From assembly GCA_013398295.1 (NCBI GenBank), contig VZSF01003002.1, forward strand, positions 427,905 through 491,904: a stretch of DNA of 64,000 bases, given 5' to 3'. How positions within the stretch are numbered: position 1 is the first letter of the stretch; each line of letters begins with the position of its first letter. Shown in pieces: positions 12,999-23,900 of this stretch. The translations under genes were made by a program, and so were the position numbers. This DNA is from Chionis minor. Lineage: Eukaryota; Chordata; Aves; Charadriiformes; Chionididae. Below the pieces are notes generated by a model. The model was not told the DNA's origin and did no database searches. It saw only the letters and a program-made list of their open reading frames with translations.

Positions 12999-13019
12999 AC
13001 CAAAACCCATGGTTTTGGT
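12999..13019. repeat. Perfect 9-bp inverted repeat, 3-nt loop
   Basis: ACCAAAACC at 12999-13007 is the exact reverse complement of GGTTTTGGT at 13011-13019, separated by CAT. It could form a small hairpin on either strand. No T-run follows, and terminator logic does not apply in this genome. Confidence 0.85.
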
Positions 13020-13344
13020 GATTCTCCCTTGGGGCGTGGGGGGACGTGTTGTCTTTTGACTCGGGCTTGATGGGAGGTGACAGCTCAGGAAGCCCCCATG
13101 GCCCACTCTGTCCGCTCTGCACCCTTGTGAGGTCCCATGCCACCAGTGCCCCTTGCTGCGCACAGTCACCTGGGTGGCAGCAGGTCAGCTGGGTCTATTG
13201 CCAGCACCCTATGGTCCCTCAGCACTGTCCCTGTGCCCCATCTCTGTCACACCTTGGCCCCAGGAGGCCCTCCACATGGGGCAGTGTAGAGCTGCTTGGT
13301 TGCTCAGACACTTCCTACCCATTTTACACGTGAGCAGCATTGGA
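13020..13344. other. GC-rich unique sequence upstream of a CR1 copy
   Basis: GC-rich, CCTG/CTGG-laden sequence with overlapping unrecognised ORFs on both strands. Nothing in it matches CR1, so the repeat call starts at about 13345. Confidence 0.5.
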
Positions 13345-14324
13345 GCAGAGGTGGACCGAATTATGAGTCAATGCCCAAATGGAGATCAGTAACAAGTGGT
13401 GTCCCTCAGGGGTCTGTACTGATGGGTACTGTTCAGTATCTTTATTAATGACAGAGATGGATCTGCAGGTTTGCAGATGATGCCAAGCTGAGCGGTGCTG
13501 TTGATATACTCGAGGGAAGGGATGTCACCCACAGGGACCTTGACAGGCTTGAGGAGGGCCCATGCCAACCTCAACAAAGTCAACAAGGCCAAGTGCAGGA
13601 TCCTGCACCTGAGCTGGGGCAGTCCCCTGTATCAGTAGAGGCTGGGGGTTGAAGAGCTTGAGAGCAGCCTTGAGAAGGACTTAGGGTGTTGGTTGACGAA
13701 AAATTGAACGTGAGCCGGCAACGTCTGCTTGTAGCCTAAAAAGCCAATCGTATCCTGAGCTGCATGAAACGAAGTGTGGCCAGCAGGTGGAGGGAGGTGA
13801 TTCTGCCCCTCTACTCTGCTTTGATGGGACCCCACCTGGAGTACTGCATCCAGCTCTGGGGTCCACAGTACAAGGAAGACATGGACCTGTTAGAGCAGGT
13901 CCAGAGGAGGGCCACAAAAATGGTCAGAGGGCTGGAAGACCTCTCCTATGGGGAAAGGTTGAGGGAGTTTAGCTTGAAGAAGAGAAGGCTCTAGAAAGAC
14001 CATACTGCAGCCTTTCAGTACTTACAGACACCTTAGAAGAATGATGGAGAGAGACTTTTTACCAGGGCCTAAATGATAGGACAAGGTAAAAAAGGGTAGG
14101 TTTAAGTTAAGTATAAGGAACGATGAAGGTGGTGAGACACTGGAACAGATTGCTCTGGGAAGTTGTGGGTGCCCCATCCCTGGAAGTGTTCAAGGTCAGG
14201 TTGGATGGGGCTTTGAGCAACCTGATCTAGCAAAAGATGTCCCTGCCCACATCAGGGGAGTTGGACTAGCTGATCTGTGAAGGTCCCTTGCAACCCAGAC
14301 CCTTCTGTGAGTCTGTGACTCTAT
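13345..14324 (+). mobile_element. CR1 LINE, 5'-truncated, plus strand
   Basis: This is a 5'-truncated chicken repeat 1 (CR1) non-LTR retrotransposon of about 980 bp. It opens with the reverse transcriptase region equivalent to SGVPQGS and the FADD catalytic motif (around 13395-13495, here decayed to FADDAKLSG), then the conserved C-terminal part: an intact stretch of 76 codons at 13764-13994 reads [18 protein letters not shown], then the P-HLEYC-QLWGP-Y core and RRATKM. It continues through the W-RLP-EVV-like block and the 3' UTR (GTTGGACTAG around 14263) to the degenerate octamer tail ending ACTCTAT at 14324. The frame is broken by in-frame stops (TAG at 13992-13994), small deletions and frameshifts, so the copy is dead. 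Full-length CR1 is about 4.5 kb and moves by target-primed reverse transcription. Confidence 0.98.
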
Positions 14325-15557
14325 ACCAGAGGGTGGGCACAGATACAGTCAGGCAAAAGTAAATGCTGTAAAATGCACGTTTATGTGTTATGGGAGGTTA
14401 GAGTAGTTCAGATGACTACTGTTGATTCCTCTAACATCTTGATGCAGTGAAGATGCTATAAGGAAAATTGCATTGTTGTGCTGAAGGGTTTCTTTGGGTA
14501 TAATCCTTCCAAATTGAATACAGAATTGAATAAATATGAAGTCATCCTCTTGTCTTTACTTCATTGCATCTTTGCTGCAGGAATTCTTTTGATTTGCAGA
14601 AAGGTTTATAGCGGAAAAATTGTTTGACATCCGTAGCAAATACAGTCTCATCCTTAACGTGTTGTTTAAATTTCCCAATAGGGATATTCTGTTCCTCAAC
14701 AATAATAGTAAATTCTTGACCTTATGTTACAGTTTCCAGTTCTTTAATAAATAATAAATAGCAGTATCTTTAGTTAACGTTTCTTAACTCCACAGAATGC
14801 GTTGTAGAAAATAGTAAATATCAGTGCTCCCTTTGTAGATGAGAAGTTAAAGCACGTCCAAAGTGACCTGCTACCAGCGTGGCGGAGCCAAGGAGCGATC
14901 GCACGCCTCCACACTCAAGCACTGTGATGTTGTGGCACTTGATGTGCTCAAGCTCTTGTCATCATCCTTGTGTTTGGAAGGAGCTTGACAGACATTTCAC
15001 ACCAGATTTAGTTCTGGTTAAAGAGCTTTGATGAGTTTCACCTCCTTTACTGCGTGCTATAGCTCCATTTGGCCTATATCCAAGTTCAGTTACTTTAGTT
15101 ACTGAAATTGTTTTCCTGTTCTATTTCCTAGTATTAAATTGCTGTAAAATTAACTGGAAAACTACTATTATGTACCCTGTTTCTTTCTTTTGTCTTCACA
15201 TTTTGGATCTTTTTTCTTTGCATGTGTTTATTTTTCCTTTGCTTATTTTCTCTTTTATTGCATCTATGAAGCTTTTGTTCTCAATTTTCATGTCATTTGA
15301 CATATGAGAGAAGCCAAATAAAATATTTCACATTTTTGTTTCAAGTTAAAAAACAGTTTTTATGCTGAACAATAATTGTATTACAAGGAAGTCTGATGTG
15401 CCCTCAGTGCCATTACAATATGTTGAATAAGAGGTAATTTAATGGAAACAGTGGAGTATTTGAAAGTTCACTGCATGAAAATTGGATTTTTGCCTTTTAT
15501 TATTTACATTGCACCTTATTCATATTTAAGGCTACAGGGATTATCATCCTCCTTAAT
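14325..15557. other. AT-rich unique sequence
   Basis: AT-rich noncoding DNA following the CR1 tail. No exon, repeat or RNA gene is recognised. The longest ORFs are under 85 codons. Confidence 0.6.
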
Positions 15558-15576
15558 GGCTTTATTTAATAAAGCC
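15558..15576. repeat. Perfect 9-bp inverted repeat with 1-nt centre
   Basis: GGCTTTATT at 15558-15566 and AATAAAGCC at 15568-15576 are exact reverse complements around a single T. The right arm contains AATAAA. The site sits in AT-rich unique sequence. Confidence 0.85.
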
Positions 15577-15779
15577 TTTGCATTGCATAGTATAGGATCT
15601 AGTGCAGGCTTCAATCTGTTACCAGGATTTCAATTAACTAGCTTTGGCTTCAGTTGCCCTATAAATCCTATAAATATATCCAAATAATTAATTTGCTTTC
15701 ACTGGATGTTAGTGGCTACTTTTAAATACAGCTGCTATATACTTAGCTGCTAAACGGTACAATTGTGCTCATAACTTGC

Positions 15780-15794
15780 TTTTTTTTTTTTTTT
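15780..15794. repeat. T15 homopolymer (poly-A on the minus strand)
   Basis: A run of 15 T. Read on the minus strand it is a poly-A tract directly downstream of a short open frame that stops about 30 bases before it, which raises the possibility of a retrocopy (see findings). On its own it is a simple repeat. Confidence 0.85.
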
Positions 15795-18700
15795 AAAGAT
15801 GGCTTATGTCTTTTAAGGTGACAGGCTAGACCAGGACCAGTCTCCCAAGGTAAAGGACCTCGTAGAGGAACTGCAGTTGTGGCCAAGGACCATTGCAGCT
15901 GGGATGCAAGTGCACCTTGAATTTTGGGAAGAAAGGTTAGGGACAGGCGGATTATACGGATCAACATATCCCCTAGTTGGGCTGAAGGACTTAGTGTCCT
16001 TTGATCATGGTTATGCATATTGTGAATCAAGGGCTGGACGTAGCTGATTCCAGGGTGGAGGAGTGGTGATGAATATAGGAGACTGAATGAAATCCTCTTG
16101 CTCTTCCTTTTGGGTCTTCACCTATGCAGAATCATGCACCCATGGTAACTTTGTGGTCAAGGTTTTCTTTTGGAGTGACTTTTAAATCTTCTTGCTAAGT
16201 GTGCAAAAAAAAATAACAACGTTAACAATTTTTGGTCACCTTTTTGGGTATTGAGAGAGACTGAGATTTGATTTTAAGTGAGCGTGATAGTCAAACTTGA
16301 AAAGATGTGCCTCAAAATTACAGGGGTAGAGCCTAGCATTTTCTGAATTTCCGCTTGTAAATTCTCACCCCTGCATGCCAAAATATTGATACCCTGAAAT
16401 AAGGAATCAGCCATGGGCCAAGCCCTGGGGTCAAAACAAATAATGAGTGGGTGGTTAGTTTAGGGGGAGTCACAGAGTATGAACGCTCAGCCAACCCAGG
16501 CACCCACTAAAAATGCCTCCCCTGCCCCAAAACAGAAGAAAACCAGTACCAGTGAGCTGCAGGCAGCAGCGCAGGCATGATGACCCCTTGGCAGCATGGA
16601 TGAATGTGCTCAGCGATTCACCTAAAAGCAGCAGGACTTGGCAGCTTTGGAAAAGCACTCGATCTGTGAATCCCAGTCTCTTCCAGAAAGTTGTTCCTGC
16701 TGGCTCACATCCCAAGGAGGGAAGATTTGAAACCTTCCAGGACCCGCAAGGACCAGGATGCCAGTCAAATTTAACTTGCTTAAGTTGCTTTAAAAATATT
16801 TTTTGCCTATCAGTGTGTGATTAAGTGAGTGTATGAACTCGAAGGGAAACATAATATTTATTAAACACAGTTCACTCAGTCATTTTGGCATTTGATATGC
16901 AAAGATTATGCACTTTTCCCAGGAGTTATGTTAATAATTTCAGCATGATAACTTTAATTTTAAAAAGGGCTTTTCTTTGCTAAAGGGAGGGTTATCAGTG
17001 CATGTGTACAAGGAAAACGTTAATTAAAATTTTTGTTCTCCATTGTTTCAGGAGTTTAAAAGGCACTTTCTCCCCTGTGAGACAAAAAGACTGCTTAAGT
17101 TTAACAGGACTGAAAGGGTTAATGTGTGAAAATGAACACATTCAAGGTTATATTACTGACAGCTCCATTGTGTTGGCAGAGGAAAAAGATGAAGCACAGC
17201 CTCAATTTACTTCTCTTGCTAAATAATACTTTGTTCTGTATTGTTAGAAGAAATCATTCCATATCTGGAGAAGATGGAAAACATGGAAATCATGACACTG
17301 CCTCTGCTGACCTTAATATATTTTTTTTTTCCAATCATTTCTCCCCTGGCCCTTCTGGAAGGCTTGAAAGAGGAACCACTCTGTTTTTCTGAGGAAGGTC
17401 TGAGGCTTTGAAACGTGATCCTCCCTTTTGGTACCTGCTGCAGCAGATGAAATATGGGGGCGTTCTCCTAATGTTTGTCCAATACAGGAAATGGATGCTC
17501 TTAGATACATCTGCCATGGGAAAATAGGACATGTTTAGTAAGTTTGCAAAATATTGACCGTTTGGTACATTTCATTTATCCATGGTATAGGAGATTATTG
17601 CCAGTGTTAGAGAATTGATGAATAAACTGTGGAAAAAAAGGCAAAATAGGAGTTTGTGTCAAAGCTCTGTCTGTTTCCTGTAGGCTCCTACAAGTTTCTC
17701 TGAAAAATTTTTTCTATGAATTTGAATAGAAGATAAGACACCCCCCCCCCCAAAAAAAAGAAAGGTTTCTTTCCTCTAACAGATGATAATGTTTATAGGA
17801 CAGTTTTAGTAAAAATATAACTTTGCTGTAAATTGCTTTGTCCAGACTAAACTCCACCCATGGAGTACACAGTCCTTCAGAGAACCCAGAAGAAGGGACA
17901 CCAAGGTAGTTTCTCTCTTTGAAACCTATGATTAAGGATGCTATAATTATTTCTTGGGAGATGTTGACTTGTGCCTGCACCGCCCTCTCCTGTTGAAAGC
18001 CTCCCAGAAAAGTCAAGAGGGAATAAATCCCTATACTGCTGCAGCTTTCTCATGTTTCCTTTGGTGGTGCTTTTGATGGGGTTGTCACCTATCCCTCCGA
18101 AAGGGTTGGGAATCGCTGCCGAGAAGTCCTGTTCTGGACCAGTAGCCCTTAAATACCATGTGCACCAGCAATACAGGTCCAGAGGAGCCACATCATTGGA
18201 AACCGATCATCTGCTAACCACCATCTGGCAAAGCAGCTCCTGTAACACGAAGGAAAGCAAATGAGAAAGAATATAAATGTTTTGATTCAAGAGTTGTATT
18301 TTTCTTTGAAGATGGATAGCAAGTGGTCAGTCTATTAAGAAGGAAACGTTGCTCTCACTTCAACTCACTGCCTCCGAGTGAAACCTTTGTTATTTTATTT
18401 CAATATAACACATTGCTATTTTACCCTTAAAAATAACCACCGTTACTTATAGGAAATTATCTGCTAAGACAAACATTCATTTGTAGCTAATATGAATGGT
18501 CTATTGCTCCTTCGGTACATGGCACGCAAATCTCTGTCTTGGCTGATTGTGATCAATCTGGTTTTCTAATACTTGCCAGTGGAAAGGCCCTGGCTCATTT
18601 CTTTCTTCCCAATCATATTTTGATTGTCTCATTTCCTACTGAAGTGATTAAAGCTGAGCTCGGCATACACAGACTATAACTTCGACACATAGCTTTACCA

Positions 18701-19072
18701 AGCTGCAATGTATGTTATTAAAGTTCCTAAAATTATCTTCTACTATTGGCTTGTTTAATGCCCTAAAGCCTTCTAAATGAGTTAAGAATAAATGATAGGG
18801 GGTTATCCGCATTCAGTACTTTTGATCAGGGGCATTTGTATGAAGGACCAGAAGGAGGATGTGACGTGCCCTGGGTTTTCAGCCCAGCCAGGTTGTGTCC
18901 TGGGGGACCAGGGCTCCTGGGTGCACTGAGGAACATGCCCACTTGGTAGAGCCAACAGGGTCCTTAACAGGGATCTGGAAAAGCATCAGAAAAGCAGCCA
19001 ACCTGCCTCCTGGGCTGTGTAAGAGGGTCTGGGTCTGAATATGAAGAGTGTGTCCCTGTGCATTACTGGTAA
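15795..19072. other. Unique noncoding sequence with short homopolymers
   Basis: No host exon recognised. Includes a T10 run at 17321-17330 and C11 followed by A8 at 17741-17759. The block at about 18380-18790 is AT-rich, evenly mixed in sequence complexity, lacks simple repeats and is rich in TAAT and ATTA cores, the usual look of a vertebrate conserved noncoding element. Confidence 0.5.
17741..17759. repeat. C11-A8 homopolymer pair
   Basis: Eleven C followed directly by eight A. It is a simple repeat and a likely sequencing or assembly error spot. Confidence 0.9.
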
Positions 19073-19173
19073 ATCACAGAATCACAGACTGGTTGAGGTT
19101 GGCAGGGACCTCTGGAGGACTTTTGCTCCAACCCCCTCTGCTCCAGCAGGGCCACTAGTTGCCCAGGAACACG
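19073..19173 (-). mobile_element. CR1 LINE 3' tail, minus strand, about 100 bp
   Basis: The plus strand reads ATCACAGAATCACAGACTGG and then the reverse complement of the CR1 3' UTR (TTGAGGTTGGCAGGGACCTC, and later CAGCAGGGCCAC and AGTTGCCCAGGA). The octamer tail is at the left, so the element points left. Only the last 100 bp of the 3' UTR is present, which is a typical extreme 5' truncation. No coding part remains. Confidence 0.95.
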
Positions 19174-20874
19174 AACAGAGATACTGAACAACACGTCTGT
19201 GCAAGAGAGGCTATGCCACATTATGGCAATGAAGACAGTGGCTTCAGAAGTAAGCAGTCGTTAAAACTGTAGACCCATTGCTCTTGCATTGTTAGGAGTT
19301 GCATCCCTTGTTGTTAATCTTTAAAATATGTTTTTAACTAGTTTCTTGGTTGGGTGTACTTTTTAATCTTCATGTCTATGCTGTCAGGGACTGAAGCAGA
19401 GCTGGAAAGTGCAACCGTCGCTCCAGCCACTTAGCTGTGAGAGTCTTCCTTTTCCTTCAGACTTTGGAAATTGTCACCTGTCCTGAAAATTTATAGCTTG
19501 TCTTTGCTTTGGGGCTACTGTGAGTTAATCTGAAGTATTTATAGCTATTATAGTTGTTCAACAAACAGGTTCAGTCAAATAAGAGACCTTAGCAGAGCAG
19601 AGAGCCCTTTATTTAATTTGGCAAGGCCCATCACAAGCCATCAAAGAACGCAGTCGCTTTGTCAGTAGTATTGAGTGGGTGAATATGATAAACAAGGAGG
19701 TCACAAAGTCTTACAGCCTAGTTTCCCTCAGAAGCAGAAGTAAGAAGGGCTTGCCAAACAGCTTTAGGACTCGAATATAGGTGTTTTATGTATTCAAAGC
19801 ATATGGGGTTCATAACTATTGTTCCCTTCGGTATTAGTGAGTTTTCTTGAAATGCAGGAAGGAAACAGGTCTTGAAGGAGCCCAGAAGTGACACATAGCC
19901 CATGTGTTTTGCTGAACTGTTTCTCTAAATTAAATCCATTGCTTCCCAAGTAGTTGATAATAGGATGTTGAAAACAAAGTATTTCAGAAGCAATTTTGAA
20001 AGCAGTTCCCAGCAGCCTATTACAGATGCAGGTATTCTGATGATAATTCCCCATTCCCAAGTGAGGTACCCACTTAAGGCCCCAGTTCAGCAGAGGCTTT
20101 ATATGCATCCTCGTGTTAATCTCCGTTACAGCAGTTTTGCCTGTGGTTAACTGTAGCAGCGTGTTCTCAATTAAACATGTGTCTGAAGTGTCCTCTGCAG
20201 AAATAAAGGGCTGACTTGAGGTTAGAGATAATTTTCTCTGAGTAGCTACTGAACTCTGTCTGGGCTCTACCTGTCTGCATCTATTTATCACGAGGCAACA
20301 CGGGCTTGCGTCCTCCTGTCTGGAATAGCTTAAGAACATGGCTGAAGTCTTCCACTTGACTAATTCATAAGAGAGGAGCTGAAGGAGTTGGGCAGAAGCA
20401 GGGCTATAAAATGTAATTTCAGGGTTACTGCTCTTTGTCAGCTATTGCAGGGAGGATGAGCATTACAAGTGTCACAGGTGTCTTTAATTATATATGGTCT
20501 ACTTCCTGAAATATTCATATGAAATAGAGATATGAAGTGAAAGCTCTGGTTGGAAGGTATAAAGGTTATTCTTAAATATCAACAAGGTGATTTCCCCTAC
20601 CAGGTTCTCTGTCTAGCAAAATGATTGGATTGCTGTGTTTACAGAAAAAAAAAAGAGAAAAAAAAGGTCAGAGCTGTTCTTTCACCCATGCGCCTTGTTC
20701 TCCTTGGTAAACCATCCCACAAAAACAATTGCTGTAGCTGTGTCTTAAAGTTCTAAGTGCTGCAGGTGTGAAAAAATCCAGGCTCCTGATAAGCAGCCAG
20801 GGAGTGGAGGCGGTGATTTACAGGACAACATAAGCATTGCAGGATTCAGAAGCAAGTATGCTCTTCAATTTTAG
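19174..20874. other. Unique noncoding sequence
   Basis: No recognisable exon or repeat. A 181-codon frame on the minus strand at 19794-20339 shows no known domain, and I regard it as chance. A-rich tracts occur at 20645-20667. Confidence 0.55.
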
Positions 20875-20906
20875 GTTTGATGAGCCCTGTGAGCCCTGCA
20901 GGACTG
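20875..20906 (+). other. Candidate 32-nt microexon
   Basis: A pyrimidine-leaning acceptor (CTCTTCAATTTTAG, ending at 20874) is followed 32 bases later by an almost consensus donor, CTG|GTAAGT, at 20907. In one frame the 32 bases are open (F-D-E-P-C-E-P-C-R-T with one split codon at each end). An acceptor and a strong donor this close is suggestive but not proof. Without transcripts or conservation it could be coincidence. Confidence 0.15.
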
Positions 20907-23900
20907 GTAAGTCCCGTAAAGCATATGGTTAGCAAATTGTGCGACTTCCAGTCGGAAACAAATGTAAAAAATAGAGGAACTGGTTTTAGCACTGTGTTTT
21001 TTACTGTCTGCACTTACGTTAGGTTTGTGTTGGAAATCGGAACAGTAAACTTTTACAGCTGGCAACAGGTGGGGGATGATGAGCAGAAGGATTGTTCTGG
21101 ATGTGCAAGGGAAAGGCAAGGTGGGACTGAAAGGGTCGGCTGTTTTGATAACATAACTCATTTGGGTGCAGCCCAGCAGTACCCCTCCGAGGGCCGTCAC
21201 CATTCATTTCTGCGTGTGGAGGCTGTCACTGCTACTGCCACCTGCCCTGCCCTGCCTGCGGGTGGCTATCGCGTCTCTCCCGGAGACTGGCCAAACCATA
21301 CGTGACCCTGCGGTGCTTCCTTCCTCTCTGCCCCGAGACGGTGTTCCCTGCAGGTGCCCTTATTTGTGGGCACGTTTAGCTGCGGTCATACATGCCTCTT
21401 AGCCTCCTCCTGTGGTGTTTCGAGCCAAGTCATGGTCATTTTTAGGAAAAGGTCCCAAACTTAAGCCTTGCTTTAACCAGGTGACTTACTCAGAAATGTG
21501 CTTGCAGGATGCCCAGTGTGTGGTAATCCTACCTAGCAGCTGCTGCTGTCTTGCCAGCGTTGGGTGGTCTCAGGTACTCCTGCTTCCTCAGGGGTGACAC
21601 TGACACCACGACCTGGCAGGGCCCTGGTCACTTCTGGTGCCTCCTGCTAATTCACATGACCCTCTTCTTGCTCTTAAAAATCAGGTAAGGCAGTAGAGCA
21701 TTCTTGGCCTATGTTTTCCAATGCTGTATACATAAATGGGACCATGTGGTCATCACCTTCAGACTCCTTTTATGGGAGACAGTTGTGCAAAAGCAAAAGG
21801 TCGTTCTGGAAAGATCTCCGGACCACCTGCCTCCTCGTGGCCTGACTCAGCAGAGGCTGCAAGTCACTTACCAACATTTTTTAAATAAATGTAAGACCTA
21901 AACTCAAATATGACAGAAAGAGCAGGAAGGGACCTGCTGTTTTTATAGATCCCTAGAATAGCATGGAAAAATATCGGTAAAATTCCTGGAATATCCTAGG
22001 AAATACAGTATACCCAGATATCCAGGAAAGCATCTCTCCCAGCTGGGAACCCATTTGACGTGAGTGTGGGAACAGAGTATGTCAGCCCGACACACAAGGG
22101 GTTTTAGCATCAGGATGCACTGTGCTGCTCCCTGCCCAGCACCATCCCTCCAGCTGTGGGAAGCTGGATGCTGCAAACCCCATATTTTAAAATTGTCACA
22201 AGCTGGCATTTTGTGAGGTGCCTCCTCCCTTGACTTCGAAAAGCAGCTGGTTCCCAGCAAGCTTCAGCACGTGACTAGGAAAATTGCTGCTTTCTTACCC
22301 TTTTGCGGCCCTTGGGAGTTGTGTTTGAGGTCAAATTGCTCAGCCAGACACCCCATCACCACCACCACCCACCCCTATTTAGGTAGGTCTTTGCCGGCAT
22401 GAGGAGCTCCAGAAGTTACCTCAGAAGAGCTAACCTGAACATGGATTCTGCCTGGCTGCGTGGGGCATAAGCACTTGCTTGCAGCTCTTAATTAAAACCT
22501 GAACGGTGATGGGCCATGAGGGGGTTTTACTAGGTCCCTTGGGACTTTTCTATCATAAGGACAAAGGGAAATAATTGCCAGCAGGCTGCATCAGCGAGGT
22601 CTGGAGCTGATAACAGGGATGGGCGGTTGGGTCTCTAGTTTGTCCTTGGTCACAAGCAGTGCTCCAGGTGTCTGATAATGCAGTTGACATACGAGGTGGT
22701 GTTTGACCAGCAAAACGTGAAAGAATGCTGGTGGCTTCTCCCAAATACCATTCCTCTGCCTGCTCTGTGTGGCTGCACTGTAAGTATATATGTGTATATA
22801 TAGGGCCAATACAGTTAAATTTTTGCAAAACGTATGAACTGTCTGCTGTATCATGAAAGTTCAGCCTGAAGTCTGGCCGTTTCATTTCCACGGATACGTG
22901 CAGGAGGAAGGAGGCTGACATTATTTCCAGGTAACAGGACTGCTCTGTTGCTGCTGGTACTACTTAGTTTGACAAGAGATAGCAAGGGTTTTGGTTTTGT
23001 GGCCGTAGCTGTGCTTCGTAGAGCAGCTGGGATGAGTTGTGGAGCCAGAGAAGATTTTGATCCTTTTACGTGCTGTTTCGGTGGTGTGTGTGTAACATTT
23101 ATGTTGGTAAGTAAATCTCTGTTATGAAAAGAAAGCTTTAAAGGAAAAAAGTCTCTCTGTTCATAGCCCCAGACCTGACAGCACTTTGGTTTTCATTATT
23201 ATTTATATGCAGGCACCATTCTCTCTAAGACATGCCAGTTTCTGTCTCTCACACCTGGCGATGCATTGCTCTGTCAGGAGTTTGTAGGATATGCGTGTTT
23301 TAAAAAATTAAGTGATGTGTATTGAGCTCTAAGATAAAAGCATCACAATTTATATTACAGATGTGCCAACTGAGGACAAAATACTAAAAAGAAGGAAGAA
23401 AAAATTACACCAGTGCTGAATAATTTTTATGCTCCATTGTTTCATAGTAAAATGTAGTACAGCGAGTGTGTGTAATTTACCTCTTCTTGTTGACTGCCTT
23501 TGCAGAACTGTATCTGAATCATTTCCTGTTAGTGAATAAAATCAAGAGGTTTTCAGGGTTGTTTAGTCTGGGCAACTGGGAGTTGGTGTAGCTAATGTGT
23601 TCCAGGAGGTTAACCACTGTGAACTCTCTTGTCTGAGCCATTTCCCCTTTTTGGGTGGTTTTCTACCCATACAGTTGCCTTTCAGGTAGCAAGTTATCAG
23701 CTGTCTCACACGTAATGTGAAAGAGAGCAATCTGTGGCAATGTGAAATCTCAAAAACATTTATTGCCTGTCTCTGCTGTAGCCAGGGAAGGGGTAAAGGG
23801 GAGTGACTATTCCACGGCAATGATTTTTGTCTCCCAGAATAAAGACATTCATATTTTATGTGCAGTAGTTTTTTAAAGCCTCATTTTGTATTCACATAAA

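Noticed and set aside
13764..13994. 76-codon plus-strand frame as a host gene
   Set aside because: It is part of CR1 ORF2, closed by a mutation-derived stop.
19794..20339. 181-codon minus-strand frame
   Set aside because: No recognisable domain, AT-rich noncoding-like codon use, and a length compatible with chance in 64 kb.
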